64,000 bases of DNA from JANOYJ01 sp963792485. Its GTDB lineage: Bacteria > Pseudomonadota > Alphaproteobacteria > Rhizobiales > Rhizobiaceae. Below are positions 27,581 through 35,676 of this stretch, piece after piece (the stretch's first letter is position 1; every line of letters begins with the position of its first letter). The notes beneath the pieces are model-generated. The model was not told the origin of the DNA, did no database searches, and saw only the letters and a list, made by a program, of their open reading frames with translations. The position numbers were made by a program, and so were the translations under genes. The stretch is taken from contig CAWBWL010000007.1 in NCBI GenBank assembly GCA_963792485.1, positions 496,001 through 560,000 of the forward strand, given 5' to 3'.

Positions 27581-28192
27581 ATGACCGGCATGCCGGCCTT
27601 TGATATTGATCCCGACATCCTGTTGAGCGCCTATGCGATAGGCGTATTCCCGATGTCTGAAGACGCTGGCGATGACGAGGTGTTCTGGGTCGAGCCGCAC
27701 AAACGCGGCGTTCTGCCACTTGATTCGTTTCACGTGCCGCACAGCCTGGCCAAAACTATTCGTCAGGGCCGGTTCGAGGTGCGCTTCGACTCCGATTTTG
27801 ACGGTGTCATAGCAGGTTGCGCGGAATCCAAGTCCGGGCGCGAGAGCACCTGGATCAACGGTCCGATCCGCCGCGCCTGCCGCAAACTGTTTGACCGCGG
27901 CCAATGCCATACGGTCGAGACATGGGCGGGCGGACAGCTTGCCGGCGGGCTTTACGGCGTCACGCTTGGCGGTGCGTTTTTCGGCGAGAGCATGTTTTCG
28001 CGGCAGACCGACGCATCAAAAGTTGCATTGGTTCATCTCGTTAACCGGCTCCGGGAGCGGGGGTTCGCGCTTCTCGACACGCAGTTCATGACCCAACATC
28101 TGTCTCAGTTCGGTGTGATTGAAATGTCAAAAGCAAAGTATATGAAGCTCTTGCGAGCCGCGCTGGACGTCAAGACGAACTTCCATCCATAA
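27581..28192 (+). CDS. aat: Leucyl/phenylalanyl-tRNA--protein transferase
   Basis: Aat adds leucine or phenylalanine from charged tRNA to the N-terminus of proteins starting with Lys or Arg, marking them for ClpAP under the N-end rule. The 203-residue protein shows AYAIGVFPMSED, FWVEPHKRGVLPL, STWINGPI, VETWAGGQLAGGLYGV and GGAFFGESMFS, the conserved core. Length suits the shorter alphaproteobacterial form. It begins 3 bases after accC and so is probably translated from the same message. Confidence 0.93.
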   Translation: MTGMPAFDIDPDILLSAYAIGVFPMSEDAGDDEVFWVEPHKRGVLPLDSFHVPHSLAKTIRQGRFEVRFDSDFDGVIAGCAESKSGRESTWINGPIRRACRKLFDRGQCHTVETWAGGQLAGGLYGVTLGGAFFGESMFSRQTDASKVALVHLVNRLRERGFALLDTQFMTQHLSQFGVIEMSKAKYMKLLRAALDVKTNFHP

Positions 28193-28206
28193 CTATTTCT
28201 GAAACT

Positions 28207-28632
28207 TCAGCTTTTCGCCGGTTTCGGCACGTCGGTCGCCTGTTTGCAGCTCTTGAGCCACACGTCATAAACGGCGTGCTCCACCGCGTTAAGCCCCGGA
28301 CTGTCGGCAAACATCCAACCAGTGAAGATACGCCGGATTTTGCGATCCAGCGTGATTTCGTCCACTTCGACAAACGACGTGGTTTTTGGCGTCTCGGTCT
28401 CGGGACGCGAATTGCAGACGCGGGGTGTCACCTGCAGCGCGCCGAACTGCACAGTCTCATTGACATAGACATCAAACGTGATGATGCGTCCGGTGATCTT
28501 GTCGATGCCCGCAAACTCGGCGACCGGATTGACGATTATCTCTTCTGCGCACGATGCGCCCGCCATCGCACTCAAGAACAATCCCATCAGTGCGGCGGTC
28601 CGGACGAAGGGCAAAAAGATGGTTTTGGGCAT
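28207..28632 (-). CDS. DUF2155 domain protein, exported
   Basis: A 141-residue protein with an N-terminal signal peptide (hydrophobic TAALMGLFLSAMAGA, cleavage near SCAEE) and a DUF2155 domain containing ITFDVYVNETVQFGAL and RIFTGWMFADSPGLNAVEHAVYDVW. This family is nearly confined to alphaproteobacteria and usually lies next to aat or the NDUFA12 gene, as here. Its role is unknown; a periplasmic function is inferred from the signal. It is convergent with aat, ending 14 bases from its stop. Confidence 0.88.
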   Translation of the reverse strand: MPKTIFLPFVRTAALMGLFLSAMAGASCAEEIIVNPVAEFAGIDKITGRIITFDVYVNETVQFGALQVTPRVCNSRPETETPKTTSFVEVDEITLDRKIRRIFTGWMFADSPGLNAVEHAVYDVWLKSCKQATDVPKPAKS

Positions 28633-28748
28633 GCGTTCAGGACCGTCAGGCAGATTAGGCGGCAGAATATCGCGCTGCCCGTCAACAGTTCGTTAACCGT
28701 GAATTGTGGCAAGAGAAGCCGGTGGGATAAAAGAAGTGTGGATGCGGC

Positions 28749-29147
28749 TCAGTTTCTTGGCGTCCACGCATCGTAATCGCCTGTGGCGCGAGGGCGCACG
28801 CCTGCATTGGCCATGGATCCCTTTGGCCGGTACGCGGCAGCGGAGCCTGTCAAGTTTGGCTGGTGCGGCTTTTGCCAGTCGCGCGGGTGATAATCCTCCC
28901 GCGACGGCGCAAGGTCCGTACGGTGATGCATCCAGCCGTGCCAGCCAGAAGGAATTGCCGAGGCTTCGGCATAGTCCTTGTATATGACCCACCGGCGCGT
29001 GCGGCCTTCCGAGTCCTTGCCGCCCTGATAGTAGACATTGCCAAAATCGTCTTCACCCACGCGCTCGCCCTTGCGCCAAGTGTGAAAGCGGGTGCCGAGC
29101 GTCTGGCCGTTCCACCATGTGAAGAACTGAAGAAAGAATTTTGACAT
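28749..29147 (-). CDS. NADH:ubiquinone oxidoreductase accessory subunit, NDUFA12 family
   Basis: This 132-residue protein belongs to the NDUFA12/B17.2 family, accessory subunits of respiratory complex I shared by alphaproteobacteria and mitochondria. Landmarks are TWWNGQTLGTRFHTWR, GEDDFGNVYYQGGK, RRWVIYKDYAEASAIP and WHGWMHHRTDLAPS. The ATG at 29147 gives MSKFFLQFFTWW, as in homologues; an upstream in-frame start adds 21 unlikely residues. It lies upstream of the DUF2155 gene on the same strand, a conserved pair. Confidence 0.92.
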   Translation of the reverse strand: MSKFFLQFFTWWNGQTLGTRFHTWRKGERVGEDDFGNVYYQGGKDSEGRTRRWVIYKDYAEASAIPSGWHGWMHHRTDLAPSREDYHPRDWQKPHQPNLTGSAAAYRPKGSMANAGVRPRATGDYDAWTPRN

Positions 29148-29388
29148 TGCAGCAGCCCGTGAACTTTGGCCGCTTATGCCGCGAACGATGCGACAAGTCC
29201 ATATGGGCATTCACCAATCCGGGTGACGCGGCGTCCGCCGTACCGCAGTATACATTTGCCTGCCTGAAAAGCAGCCGCGCAGGATGCGGCGCTGAATTTG
29301 AACCATTTGCACCCACGGGTCACCCAAGGGAAAGCTCTTGCGAAATCCTTGGGGATTGGCGACAACATCAGGAAAGAGACTTCAAGAA

Positions 29389-30543
29389 ATGCAGGCAAAA
29401 ACTTCCGCATTGCATTTGTCCGGCCTCGTCGGCGGGATTTACGACTGCATTCCCGATGCCTCACTTTGGGAATCTACGCTCGATGACATTCGCGCGCTTT
29501 GCGACGGCTGCCTCGCGACACTTGCCGTGCATGATCTGCCTGCCAACGCCGTGCGCTTTTCTGTTGCATGCGGTGAGACGCAATTGCTTGAGCCGCTGCA
29601 GTCAAGCGGACCCGGCGACATGATTTTCTACTCGGCAGTCCCCAAGATGGAACTGGATGTTCCACAGACGGTGGACACAATCTACGAGATCCAGGGTCCC
29701 GGAATGCGGCAGGAATGGCTCTCGAGCCGGCTGGCGACCGAATGGGCCATCCCGAACCATCTGGATGATTTCTTCTGGCTGCCGGTAATGAAACAGGCCG
29801 GACGTGTTGGCAGTCTGGTGGTCATCACCCGCACAGAGCGCCCGCAGATCACACGCGAAGATCTTGAATTGGTCACTGCGCTCGCTCCGCATATCCGCCG
29901 CGCGGTAACGATTGGCGATTTGTTCGAGACCGAGCGGCGCAAAGGTGAGATTTTCCGTGACATCGTAGATTGCCTTGCCCACCCCGTGCTGATCGTATCA
30001 GCGGATATGCAGATCATCTTTGCCAATCTTGCCGCCGAGGCCCTGCTTCAGGAGAAAATCGCGATCCGATCAATGCGCGGGCAACTGACCTTTCCATTCG
30101 CGCACGCCCAGAAGGCCATCGCCTCAGCGGTGGAAACCGGTCAGAACAATGAATTTTCGCTGGGCCCATCCGGCATCAATGTGCCGCTATCTCTCTCGGA
30201 CCTGCCGTCGGTCGCCCATGTCATGCCGCTGAAACAGCGCGATCCGTCAGCGCGCGTGTCGCAAAACGCCGCCGCCGCCATCTTCATCGCCGCGCCCGGC
30301 CATGCGCCCCTGCCCGCCATGGATGCCATAGCGGCATTGTTCGGACTGACGGCGGCAGAGAAGCGGGTCGCCTCTCAAATCGCCGCCGGGCGCAGCCGGC
30401 AGGAGATCGCGCTGTCGAGCGGCGTGTCTGATGGTACGGTCAAGTCCCAGCTTGCAGCGATTTTCGACAAAACCGACACACGCGATCAGCGGATGCTGGA
30501 GCTTCTGTTGCGCGATTTGACCCCTGCGATGTGGACGCATTGA
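29389..30543 (+). CDS. LuxR-type helix-turn-helix transcriptional regulator
   Basis: A 384-residue regulator with a C-terminal LuxR/GerE-type DNA-binding helix-turn-helix (about residues 320 to 375): LTAAEKRVASQIAAGRS, QEIALSSGVSDGTVKSQL and a closing helix. The N-terminal 300 residues resemble PAS/GAF-like sensory regions (HPVLIVSADMQIIFANLAAEALL around residue 200 is PAS-like), so it probably senses a small molecule or redox state; no autoinducer-binding domain is recognised and no synthase lies near. AGGAAAGAG lies upstream of the ATG at 29389. The next gene, a small secreted protein, is a possible target. Confidence 0.82.
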   Translation: MQAKTSALHLSGLVGGIYDCIPDASLWESTLDDIRALCDGCLATLAVHDLPANAVRFSVACGETQLLEPLQSSGPGDMIFYSAVPKMELDVPQTVDTIYEIQGPGMRQEWLSSRLATEWAIPNHLDDFFWLPVMKQAGRVGSLVVITRTERPQITREDLELVTALAPHIRRAVTIGDLFETERRKGEIFRDIVDCLAHPVLIVSADMQIIFANLAAEALLQEKIAIRSMRGQLTFPFAHAQKAIASAVETGQNNEFSLGPSGINVPLSLSDLPSVAHVMPLKQRDPSARVSQNAAAAIFIAAPGHAPLPAMDAIAALFGLTAAEKRVASQIAAGRSRQEIALSSGVSDGTVKSQLAAIFDKTDTRDQRMLELLLRDLTPAMWTH

Positions 30544-30662
30544 GCCGCTCCGATTTTTTCTTCCAGTCTAACCCAAACTAGTGATGCGCGAGCCCTTGGG
30601 TCTGTGCATTGCTTCAAGAAGTGGGCGCTGGCCGGACTGTCCGGCCGTTTTTGGAGGAAATC

Positions 30663-30920
30663 ATGAAACATATCCTGATCGCAAGTGCGCTCCTGACCGC
30701 AACGGCTGCGTCCGCAACGCCCGTTGAAGAAATGGTTGCCCAAGGCTTTGCCTGCAATCCGGCGAGTGAAACGCAAGTCATTTGCCGCAAGCAAGGTCAG
30801 CCATCAAAGATTTGCAACAGCGAAGGATCCTGCTTCCGTATTATTTATGAAGCAGGCTTGACGCGGACGGATCCGGTGAAGACGGGCAGCGTCACAGATT
30901 ATAGCGGTCTGCGTAACTGA
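30663..30920 (+). CDS. Small exported protein of unknown function
   Basis: An 85-residue protein with a clear signal peptide (MKHILIASALLTATAASA, cleaved before TPVEE) and a 67-residue mature part with four cysteines (FACNP, VICRK, KICNS, SCFRI) that could form two disulfides. GGAGG lies six bases before the ATG at 30663. No family is recognised. The spacing of 120 bases from the LuxR-type regulator and the same direction suggest but do not prove a link. It is convergent with the GST gene, 6 bases away. Confidence 0.75.
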   Translation: MKHILIASALLTATAASATPVEEMVAQGFACNPASETQVICRKQGQPSKICNSEGSCFRIIYEAGLTRTDPVKTGSVTDYSGLRN

Positions 30921-30926
30921 TCGAAG

Positions 30927-31562
30927 CTACGACTTCCGGTTTTCCGACGGAATGACATCCGCCGGGCGCCCGAAGCCTTTCAGATCCTGAAAACGGCGCA
31001 TGAAAGCTTCGACATTTGGATGGTCACGGACATCAAACCCGCCTGGCGCGGCGTATTCAAGCACGCCATAAACGTCGATGTCGGCTATGGAGGCGCGGCG
31101 GCCCACAAGCCATTTGTGCTCGCCAAGATGGTCTTCGAGCGCGTTCAGGGCAGCAAGTCCTTCGCCTGTATACATTTCAGCGACAAGCTGCCCGAATTGG
31201 CGAAATCCAAGACGCTGGCCACGCATGCGGTAGAGCGGCGGCGCGAGGCGGTCGAGGTCCCAATACATCCATTCGCGCATTTCGATGCGTTCTTCCGCCG
31301 ACTGGCCGCCAAATTTGCCTGTGCGGTCAGCAAGCATTTCAAGGATTGACGGCGCCTGCCGATAGACGCGGCCCGTTTTGTTATCGACAAGTCCCGGCAC
31401 CTGGCCGAACGGGTTGAGCTTGATGAATGGCGTCTGTTTGGCCTCGACCCTCGGCCCGGTCCACACGAAGTCGAATGGAACTTCCATTAAAGAAAGGCCG
31501 AGCGCCGCCTTATAGGTAGGGCCGGAGAAATTGACGCCGTAAAGGGTGAAGGGTGCGGCCAT
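30927..31562 (-). CDS. Glutathione S-transferase family protein
   Basis: A 211-residue GST-fold protein. The N-terminal thioredoxin-like domain has TLYGVNFSGPTYK, the cis-proline loop GQVPGLVD and the glutathione-binding RQAPSILEML; the helical C-terminal domain has LGEHKWLVGRRASIADIDVYGVL, with the N-capping-box aspartate typical of GSTs. The serine in FSG may act as the catalytic residue, though the class is not clear. The ATG at 31562 has GGGGAC before it and gives a normal N-terminus. It is divergent from the SGNH hydrolase. Confidence 0.88.
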   Translation of the reverse strand: MAAPFTLYGVNFSGPTYKAALGLSLMEVPFDFVWTGPRVEAKQTPFIKLNPFGQVPGLVDNKTGRVYRQAPSILEMLADRTGKFGGQSAEERIEMREWMYWDLDRLAPPLYRMRGQRLGFRQFGQLVAEMYTGEGLAALNALEDHLGEHKWLVGRRASIADIDVYGVLEYAAPGGFDVRDHPNVEAFMRRFQDLKGFGRPADVIPSENRKS

Positions 31563-31734
31563 GATTGTCCCCGGATGCTGACGCTGACGCAAAGGAATCA
31601 CGCCATTGCGGCGCGGTCAAGACGCGAGGGCCAAACCGGTGTCAAATATGGCGCGAACCCACAGGCCGATTGCAACGCCCCGGCATGAGGCGTATGCTGA
31701 CGGCGGTCCGCAAACATCTTTCCGGGAGGCTCTC

Positions 31735-32607
31735 ATGGCTGAAGCCAAGAGACAGGAAGTGCGGCTTGTCCCTCAAGGCGATGAGGGCTTTGATTTCAAG
31801 ATCGTCGATGCGGACACGGGCCGGGAGCTCAGTCAGGCCGAAGTGCAGGAACTGCAGGCCATCTATCCGCCACCGCAGGCGGCAAGACCCAAATCAATGA
31901 GCGCGGCGAGTGTCAAACTGTGCGGCGAGGGCGACAGCTGGCTCAGCCTTTTGTCGCACCTTACGGGTTATCCGAAGACCCTATTTGACATACTCGGCGA
32001 GACTTTTCCCACGCGCAACCTTGCTTTCCCCGGCCACACCTTTGAGAGAGTGTTCGCCGACAAGGACTATGAATCCGTGCTTGAATCCGGCCTTTACCGG
32101 GTGTTTGTGTTCTCGGCGGGCGGCAATGATTTTCTGGGCGGCGGCAGCCTTGCGGCTTTGCTGAAGCACAAGAGCCAGGGCGGCGGCTCGGCCGATCCCG
32201 CCGATTACATCAACGAGACGCACTTGCAGAAGGTGCTGGCGAAGCTTGACAAGGGATATCGCGCGGTTGCGCGCGAAGCCAAGAAGTTTGAACCGCGCAT
32301 ATTGATGCTTACTCACGGCTATGACTACGCCCTGCCCCGCAAGAATGGTCAGTGGCTCGGCAAGCCGATGAAGGGCAAAGGCTATGCGCATGACGACGCG
32401 ATTTCGCCAAAAATCATCGTCTATCTCGTGGACCAGTTCAACGACATGCTCAAGGCGGTCGATGCGGACTTCGCGCATGTGCGCCATGTCAATGTGCGCG
32501 GAACGGTGAACACGCGCTGGCACGACGAACTGCACCCGAAGGAGCCCGCGGCGCGGGATATCGCAAAGCTGTTCGAGAAAGAGATCAAATCGCTGCTGGT
32601 TTCATAA
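31735..32607 (+). CDS. SGNH/GDSL-family hydrolase
   Basis: A 290-residue protein with the SGNH hydrolase blocks: the nucleophile serine in GEGDSWLSLL (block I, about residue 65), the oxyanion-hole residues in SAGGNDFLGG (block III) and the catalytic histidine in DELHPKEPA (block V). Such enzymes are esterases or lipases. The first 60 residues are a charged preface (VRLVPQGDEGFDF, DTGRELSQAEVQ) not part of the fold. GGGAGG lies eight bases before the ATG at 31735. No signal peptide is seen, so a cytoplasmic place is likely. Substrate unknown. Confidence 0.85.
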   Translation: MAEAKRQEVRLVPQGDEGFDFKIVDADTGRELSQAEVQELQAIYPPPQAARPKSMSAASVKLCGEGDSWLSLLSHLTGYPKTLFDILGETFPTRNLAFPGHTFERVFADKDYESVLESGLYRVFVFSAGGNDFLGGGSLAALLKHKSQGGGSADPADYINETHLQKVLAKLDKGYRAVAREAKKFEPRILMLTHGYDYALPRKNGQWLGKPMKGKGYAHDDAISPKIIVYLVDQFNDMLKAVDADFAHVRHVNVRGTVNTRWHDELHPKEPAARDIAKLFEKEIKSLLVS

Positions 32608-32664
32608 CGCCTTGCCTTGCAGGCTTCCCGGTTTTGTGGCCTCTTGAGGCTGGAGACACCGGCC

Positions 32665-33687
32665 ATGAAATCAGTGCGGCTTGAGGCTATCGGCGAGATT
32701 TTCACCCGTGAGACGGCAAAGCCCGCGCCCGGGCCGGATGATCTCTTGGTCCGGATCGAGGCCTGCGGCGTGTGCGGTACGGACCGGCATCTCTTGCATG
32801 GCGAGTTTCCCTGCAAGCCGCCGGTCACGCTCGGGCATGAGTTCTGCGGCATTATCGAAGAGCTCGGCAGCGGCGTATCGGGCTTTGCGACAGGCGAGCG
32901 GATCACAGGCGACCCCAACATCCACTGCGGACGCTGCGACATGTGCCAGTCGGGCCGCATTAATCTCTGCCGCAATCTGCGCGCTATCGGAATCCACCGT
33001 GATGGCGGCTTTGCCGATTATGTGATTGTGCCGCAGGCGCAGGCTTATGCGCTCCCGGTAGATCTCAATCCGCTGCACGGCGCGTTCTGCGAGCCGCTGG
33101 CCTGCTGCATTCATGGCGTAGATATGGCGCGGATCAAGACCGGCGCGTCGGTCATTGTGCTCGGCGGCGGCGTTATTGGCATGCTTGTGGTGCAATTGGT
33201 CCGCTTGGCGGGCGCAACGTCCGTTGTCATGGCAACGCGTCAAGCGTCGAAGCGAAAGCTTGCCGAGCAGCTCGGCGCGACCGCCAGCCTTGATCCGACC
33301 GAAGGCGATGCCGTTCAGCGCCTGACAGCGCCAGACGGCCTCGTGCCCGGCGGCGCGGATGTGGTGATCGAATGCGCGGGCGTGGTGGAAACCGTCGCGC
33401 TCGCTCCGCGCCTGGCGCGCTCCGGCGGCACAGTGGTTATTCTCGGCGTGCTGCCGCAAGGAGCCAAGGTCGAGATCGAGCCTTTCGACATCCTCTTCCG
33501 GGAAATCGCCATTCTCGGCTCGTTCATCAATCCGCACACGCACAAACGGGCGGCGGACATGATCGCTTCGGGCGTTATCAAGGTCGGTCCGCTGATCTCG
33601 CGCACTGTCACGCTGGACGAGGCGCCGGACGTGATCCGCCACCCGCCCGCGCCGGGCGAAATTCGGGTTCTTGTCGTGCCGGGATGA
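32665..33687 (+). CDS. Zinc-dependent alcohol dehydrogenase (MDR family)
   Basis: A 340-residue medium-chain dehydrogenase. The GroES-like N-terminal domain has the catalytic-zinc ligands in ACGVCGTDRH and LGHEFCG and the four structural-zinc cysteines in CGRCDMCQSGRINLC. The Rossmann domain shows VLGGGVIGMLV for NAD(P) binding. The pattern is closest to sorbitol, threonine or polyol dehydrogenases that act on sugar alcohols; the exact substrate is uncertain. The ATG at 32665 has GGAGACAC upstream. It lies 57 bases after the SGNH gene and may share its message. Confidence 0.88.
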   Translation: MKSVRLEAIGEIFTRETAKPAPGPDDLLVRIEACGVCGTDRHLLHGEFPCKPPVTLGHEFCGIIEELGSGVSGFATGERITGDPNIHCGRCDMCQSGRINLCRNLRAIGIHRDGGFADYVIVPQAQAYALPVDLNPLHGAFCEPLACCIHGVDMARIKTGASVIVLGGGVIGMLVVQLVRLAGATSVVMATRQASKRKLAEQLGATASLDPTEGDAVQRLTAPDGLVPGGADVVIECAGVVETVALAPRLARSGGTVVILGVLPQGAKVEIEPFDILFREIAILGSFINPHTHKRAADMIASGVIKVGPLISRTVTLDEAPDVIRHPPAPGEIRVLVVPG

Positions 33688-33771
33688 TCGTCCCCCGCGC
33701 GGGAGATGCGCGCGCCTGTCCATCTGTGTTTTTCTGAGCGCGAAGTGGGGCTTCTGAAAAGGAGGCTTGAA

Positions 33772-34122
33772 ATGCGCCAACTGACACTCATCACAAATCT
33801 TGCCGTCCTGCGGCGGGTTATCCTTGCAGCATCACTCGCTGCCATTTCTTCTGCGCCGGTGATGCTGCCGCAGACGGCGGCGGCGCTGCCGAAATCCTGC
33901 ATCATCCGCAGCTATTACAACAATGCCGAGCTTGATACGCAGGTCGGCATGCGATCCTCCTGCCCGGGTGCGCAGAAATGGGGCAAGGTTACAAAATTCG
34001 TTGAAGTGGAAACCGTCGATCTTGTGCCCGAGGGTCCTGGTGGTCCCGGTGGCGGACCCGGCGATTTGCCGTGCGAGTTCCTCGAAAAAGGCTGCCCAAA
34101 CCTTCCTGTGAAACGCCACTGA
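33772..34122 (+). CDS. Small exported protein, possibly DUF6289-like
   Basis: A 116-residue protein with a signal peptide (VILAASLAAISSAPVML, cut near AAALP) and a mature part with SYYNNAELDTQVGMRSSC and KWGKVTKF, which resembles the small DUF6289 proteins from memory only. A glycine- and proline-rich stretch (PEGPGGPGGGPGD) and two further cysteines close the protein. AAGGAGG directly before the ATG at 33772 is an almost ideal ribosome site. A second small exported cysteine-rich protein follows after 65 bases. Function unknown. Confidence 0.72.
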   Translation: MRQLTLITNLAVLRRVILAASLAAISSAPVMLPQTAAALPKSCIIRSYYNNAELDTQVGMRSSCPGAQKWGKVTKFVEVETVDLVPEGPGGPGGGPGDLPCEFLEKGCPNLPVKRH

Positions 34123-34187
34123 AGAACCGCGCCCGCAGGTCAGTGGCGGGCGCGGCAAATCAATCGAATCCGGAAATGGAGACCATC

Positions 34188-34490
34188 ATGCGAAAACTAT
34201 TCACATTGTCACAGGCCATGCTCGTAGTTGCGGCATTCTCGGCGCCATCATACGCCTTCAAATGCGAGTCAGGTTCGGGGACAATCTTCTCCCCCGCAGA
34301 ATGCAGCTGCAAAGGCACGAATGACTGCAAGGACATGCGGAAATCCAAGATGTGCAGGGGCGATCTTGATTGCAAGAAAGGCACTTGCACGTGCACCGCC
34401 GCATTGATGCCGGCCGATGATGGCGGCGAGATCAAGAAGCGTGTCAGAGACGGCGTTGTGAAGAAAAACGCTCCGCTTACGGCTCAGTAG
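34188..34490 (+). CDS. Small exported cysteine-rich protein
   Basis: A 100-residue protein with a signal peptide (MRKLFTLSQAMLVVAAFSA, cut near SYAF) followed by a cysteine-rich segment: KCESGSG, AECSCKG, DCKDM, MCRGDLDCKKGTCTC. Nine cysteines in about 45 residues suggest several disulfides or metal binding. The C-terminal 25 residues are charged and cysteine-free. GGAG lies seven bases before the ATG at 34188; an ATG at 34176 in frame is less likely. It follows the other small exported protein and probably shares its message. No family recognised. Confidence 0.7.
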   Translation: MRKLFTLSQAMLVVAAFSAPSYAFKCESGSGTIFSPAECSCKGTNDCKDMRKSKMCRGDLDCKKGTCTCTAALMPADDGGEIKKRVRDGVVKKNAPLTAQ

Positions 34491-34501
34491 GTTTGGGTCG
34501 C

Positions 34502-34996
34502 TCAGCTGGGATGAATTGGCCGGGCGAGGATCACCGCCGCAATGCCGGACTGGTCCTTGCCGCAATTCTCCGTCGAAGCGATTTGTTTGAACCCTTTGGC
34601 CTCATAAAATCTCATCGCGCCAATATTTGCGGGTTCGACCTCCAGCCGCAGCGCCTTGCCGTCAGGAAACGCCGCGTTGATTTCGTCTAGGAGCAGACTG
34701 CCGACCTCTTGGCCTTGCGATTGCGGAAGCACGTATAGCTGATACAGCATTACAAAATCTGGATCACTCTGGCTCGCGAAAGCCATGCCACAAATCCCGT
34801 TTTCGCCCTCGCACAGGATAAACTCCGAATGGGGTTTCAAAAGCCGCGCTTTGAGACTCTCAAGCGAATGCCAATCCGCCGTAATCTGGTTTACCCGCTC
34901 AACGCCGTAAATCGCGTCGTAGGTGGCATGCCATGTCTCCCGCAGCAGCTTCTGAACCGCCGGCATATCGCGCTCTGACGCTGTGCGCACCCACAT
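34502..34996 (-). CDS. GNAT family N-acetyltransferase
   Basis: A 164-residue acetyl-CoA-dependent transferase. It begins MWVRTASERDMPAVQKLL, has the acetyl-CoA-binding motif A as QLYVLPQSQGQEVGSLLLD, and motif B with LRLEVEPANIGAMRFYEAKGF. This is the pattern of small-molecule or ribosomal-protein acetyltransferases; the substrate is unknown. The ATG at 34996 overlaps the stop of the membrane protein upstream (ATGA), which indicates translational coupling and decides the start. The same frame stays open for another 180 codons upstream, but that stretch is a shadow of the membrane protein gene. Confidence 0.88.
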   Translation of the reverse strand: MWVRTASERDMPAVQKLLRETWHATYDAIYGVERVNQITADWHSLESLKARLLKPHSEFILCEGENGICGMAFASQSDPDFVMLYQLYVLPQSQGQEVGSLLLDEINAAFPDGKALRLEVEPANIGAMRFYEAKGFKQIASTENCGKDQSGIAAVILARPIHPS

Positions 34997-35676
34997 CAGG
35001 CTTGCTCTCCCCGTTGACCTTGATTGAGCCGCGTGCCGGTCAAGGCCGCCAATAGAATCCAAGCCATCAACATAATTCCCGCAGACATGTTGATCGACAT
35101 TGCGAGAGCGGAGAAACCCGAGCTTCCAATGACCCAAGCCGACGCCGCAAACAGCGCGCCTGCCAGCAATCCTGTGACCAGCAAAAAGACGCTGCCGAAG
35201 TCCGCCTGGAAGAACGCAATCGAAGCCGCCAAGACCGTCACGCCCGTCATCAGCGAGGCGATGGCCGCCAGCCCGATCTCGATCATGCGCACCGCATAGG
35301 CGGCGTTGAACAACGCGTCTTTGTCCGCCAAAGCCGCAGCCGCCCAGCGGTCGACCATGAACTTCAGCGCAATTCCATCCACCGCCTGCAGCGCGGCGGA
35401 CACGGCGATCACCGACGCGCCCAAGGCGGCGCAGATGAGTTTCAGCGCACCATCGCAGCCGGCCTTGTGCAGCATGCCGATCAAGCCAAGCACCATGAAA
35501 ATCACGCCGGACAACTGCACGAGATGGCTCGCGAGCCAATTTTTGTCAGCGGCGTATTCGGCAAAGGCCCTGACCGCGTCATTCGGGTCTTCGTGCATTG
35601 GATGCAGGAAAGTCCCCGCCGCAAGGGCAACCACTCCCGCCATCAAAAGCAGTGAATATGGTCGCGCGCCGGTCAT
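34996..35676 (-). CDS. Multi-pass membrane protein of unknown function
   Basis: A 226-residue integral membrane protein with about six hydrophobic segments (for example LLLMAGVVALAAGTF, LSGVIFMVLGLIGML, ICAALGASVIAVSAAL, LLVTGLLAGALFAASAW, IMLMAWILLAALTG). It resembles DUF4386-type membrane proteins in size and layout, but I cannot confirm this. It overlaps the gatB stop by four bases upstream and the GNAT start downstream, so it is part of a tight three-gene unit. No catalytic motif is evident. Confidence 0.78.
   Translation of the reverse strand: MTGARPYSLLLMAGVVALAAGTFLHPMHEDPNDAVRAFAEYAADKNWLASHLVQLSGVIFMVLGLIGMLHKAGCDGALKLICAALGASVIAVSAALQAVDGIALKFMVDRWAAAALADKDALFNAAYAVRMIEIGLAAIASLMTGVTVLAASIAFFQADFGSVFLLVTGLLAGALFAASAWVIGSSGFSALAMSINMSAGIMLMAWILLAALTGTRLNQGQRGEQA

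Noticed and set aside
26786..27910. 374-codon open frame antisense to accC and aat
   Set aside because: It covers two well-supported genes on the other strand and has the His- and Arg-rich composition of an antisense shadow.
32671..33780. 369-codon open frame antisense to the alcohol dehydrogenase
   Set aside because: The plus-strand gene has all zinc and cofactor motifs, whereas this frame has no domain.
34997..35539. Long in-frame upstream extension of the GNAT enzyme
   Set aside because: It overlaps the membrane protein gene in another frame on the same strand and is rich in Arg, His and Gly. The ATGA overlap gives a better start at 34996.
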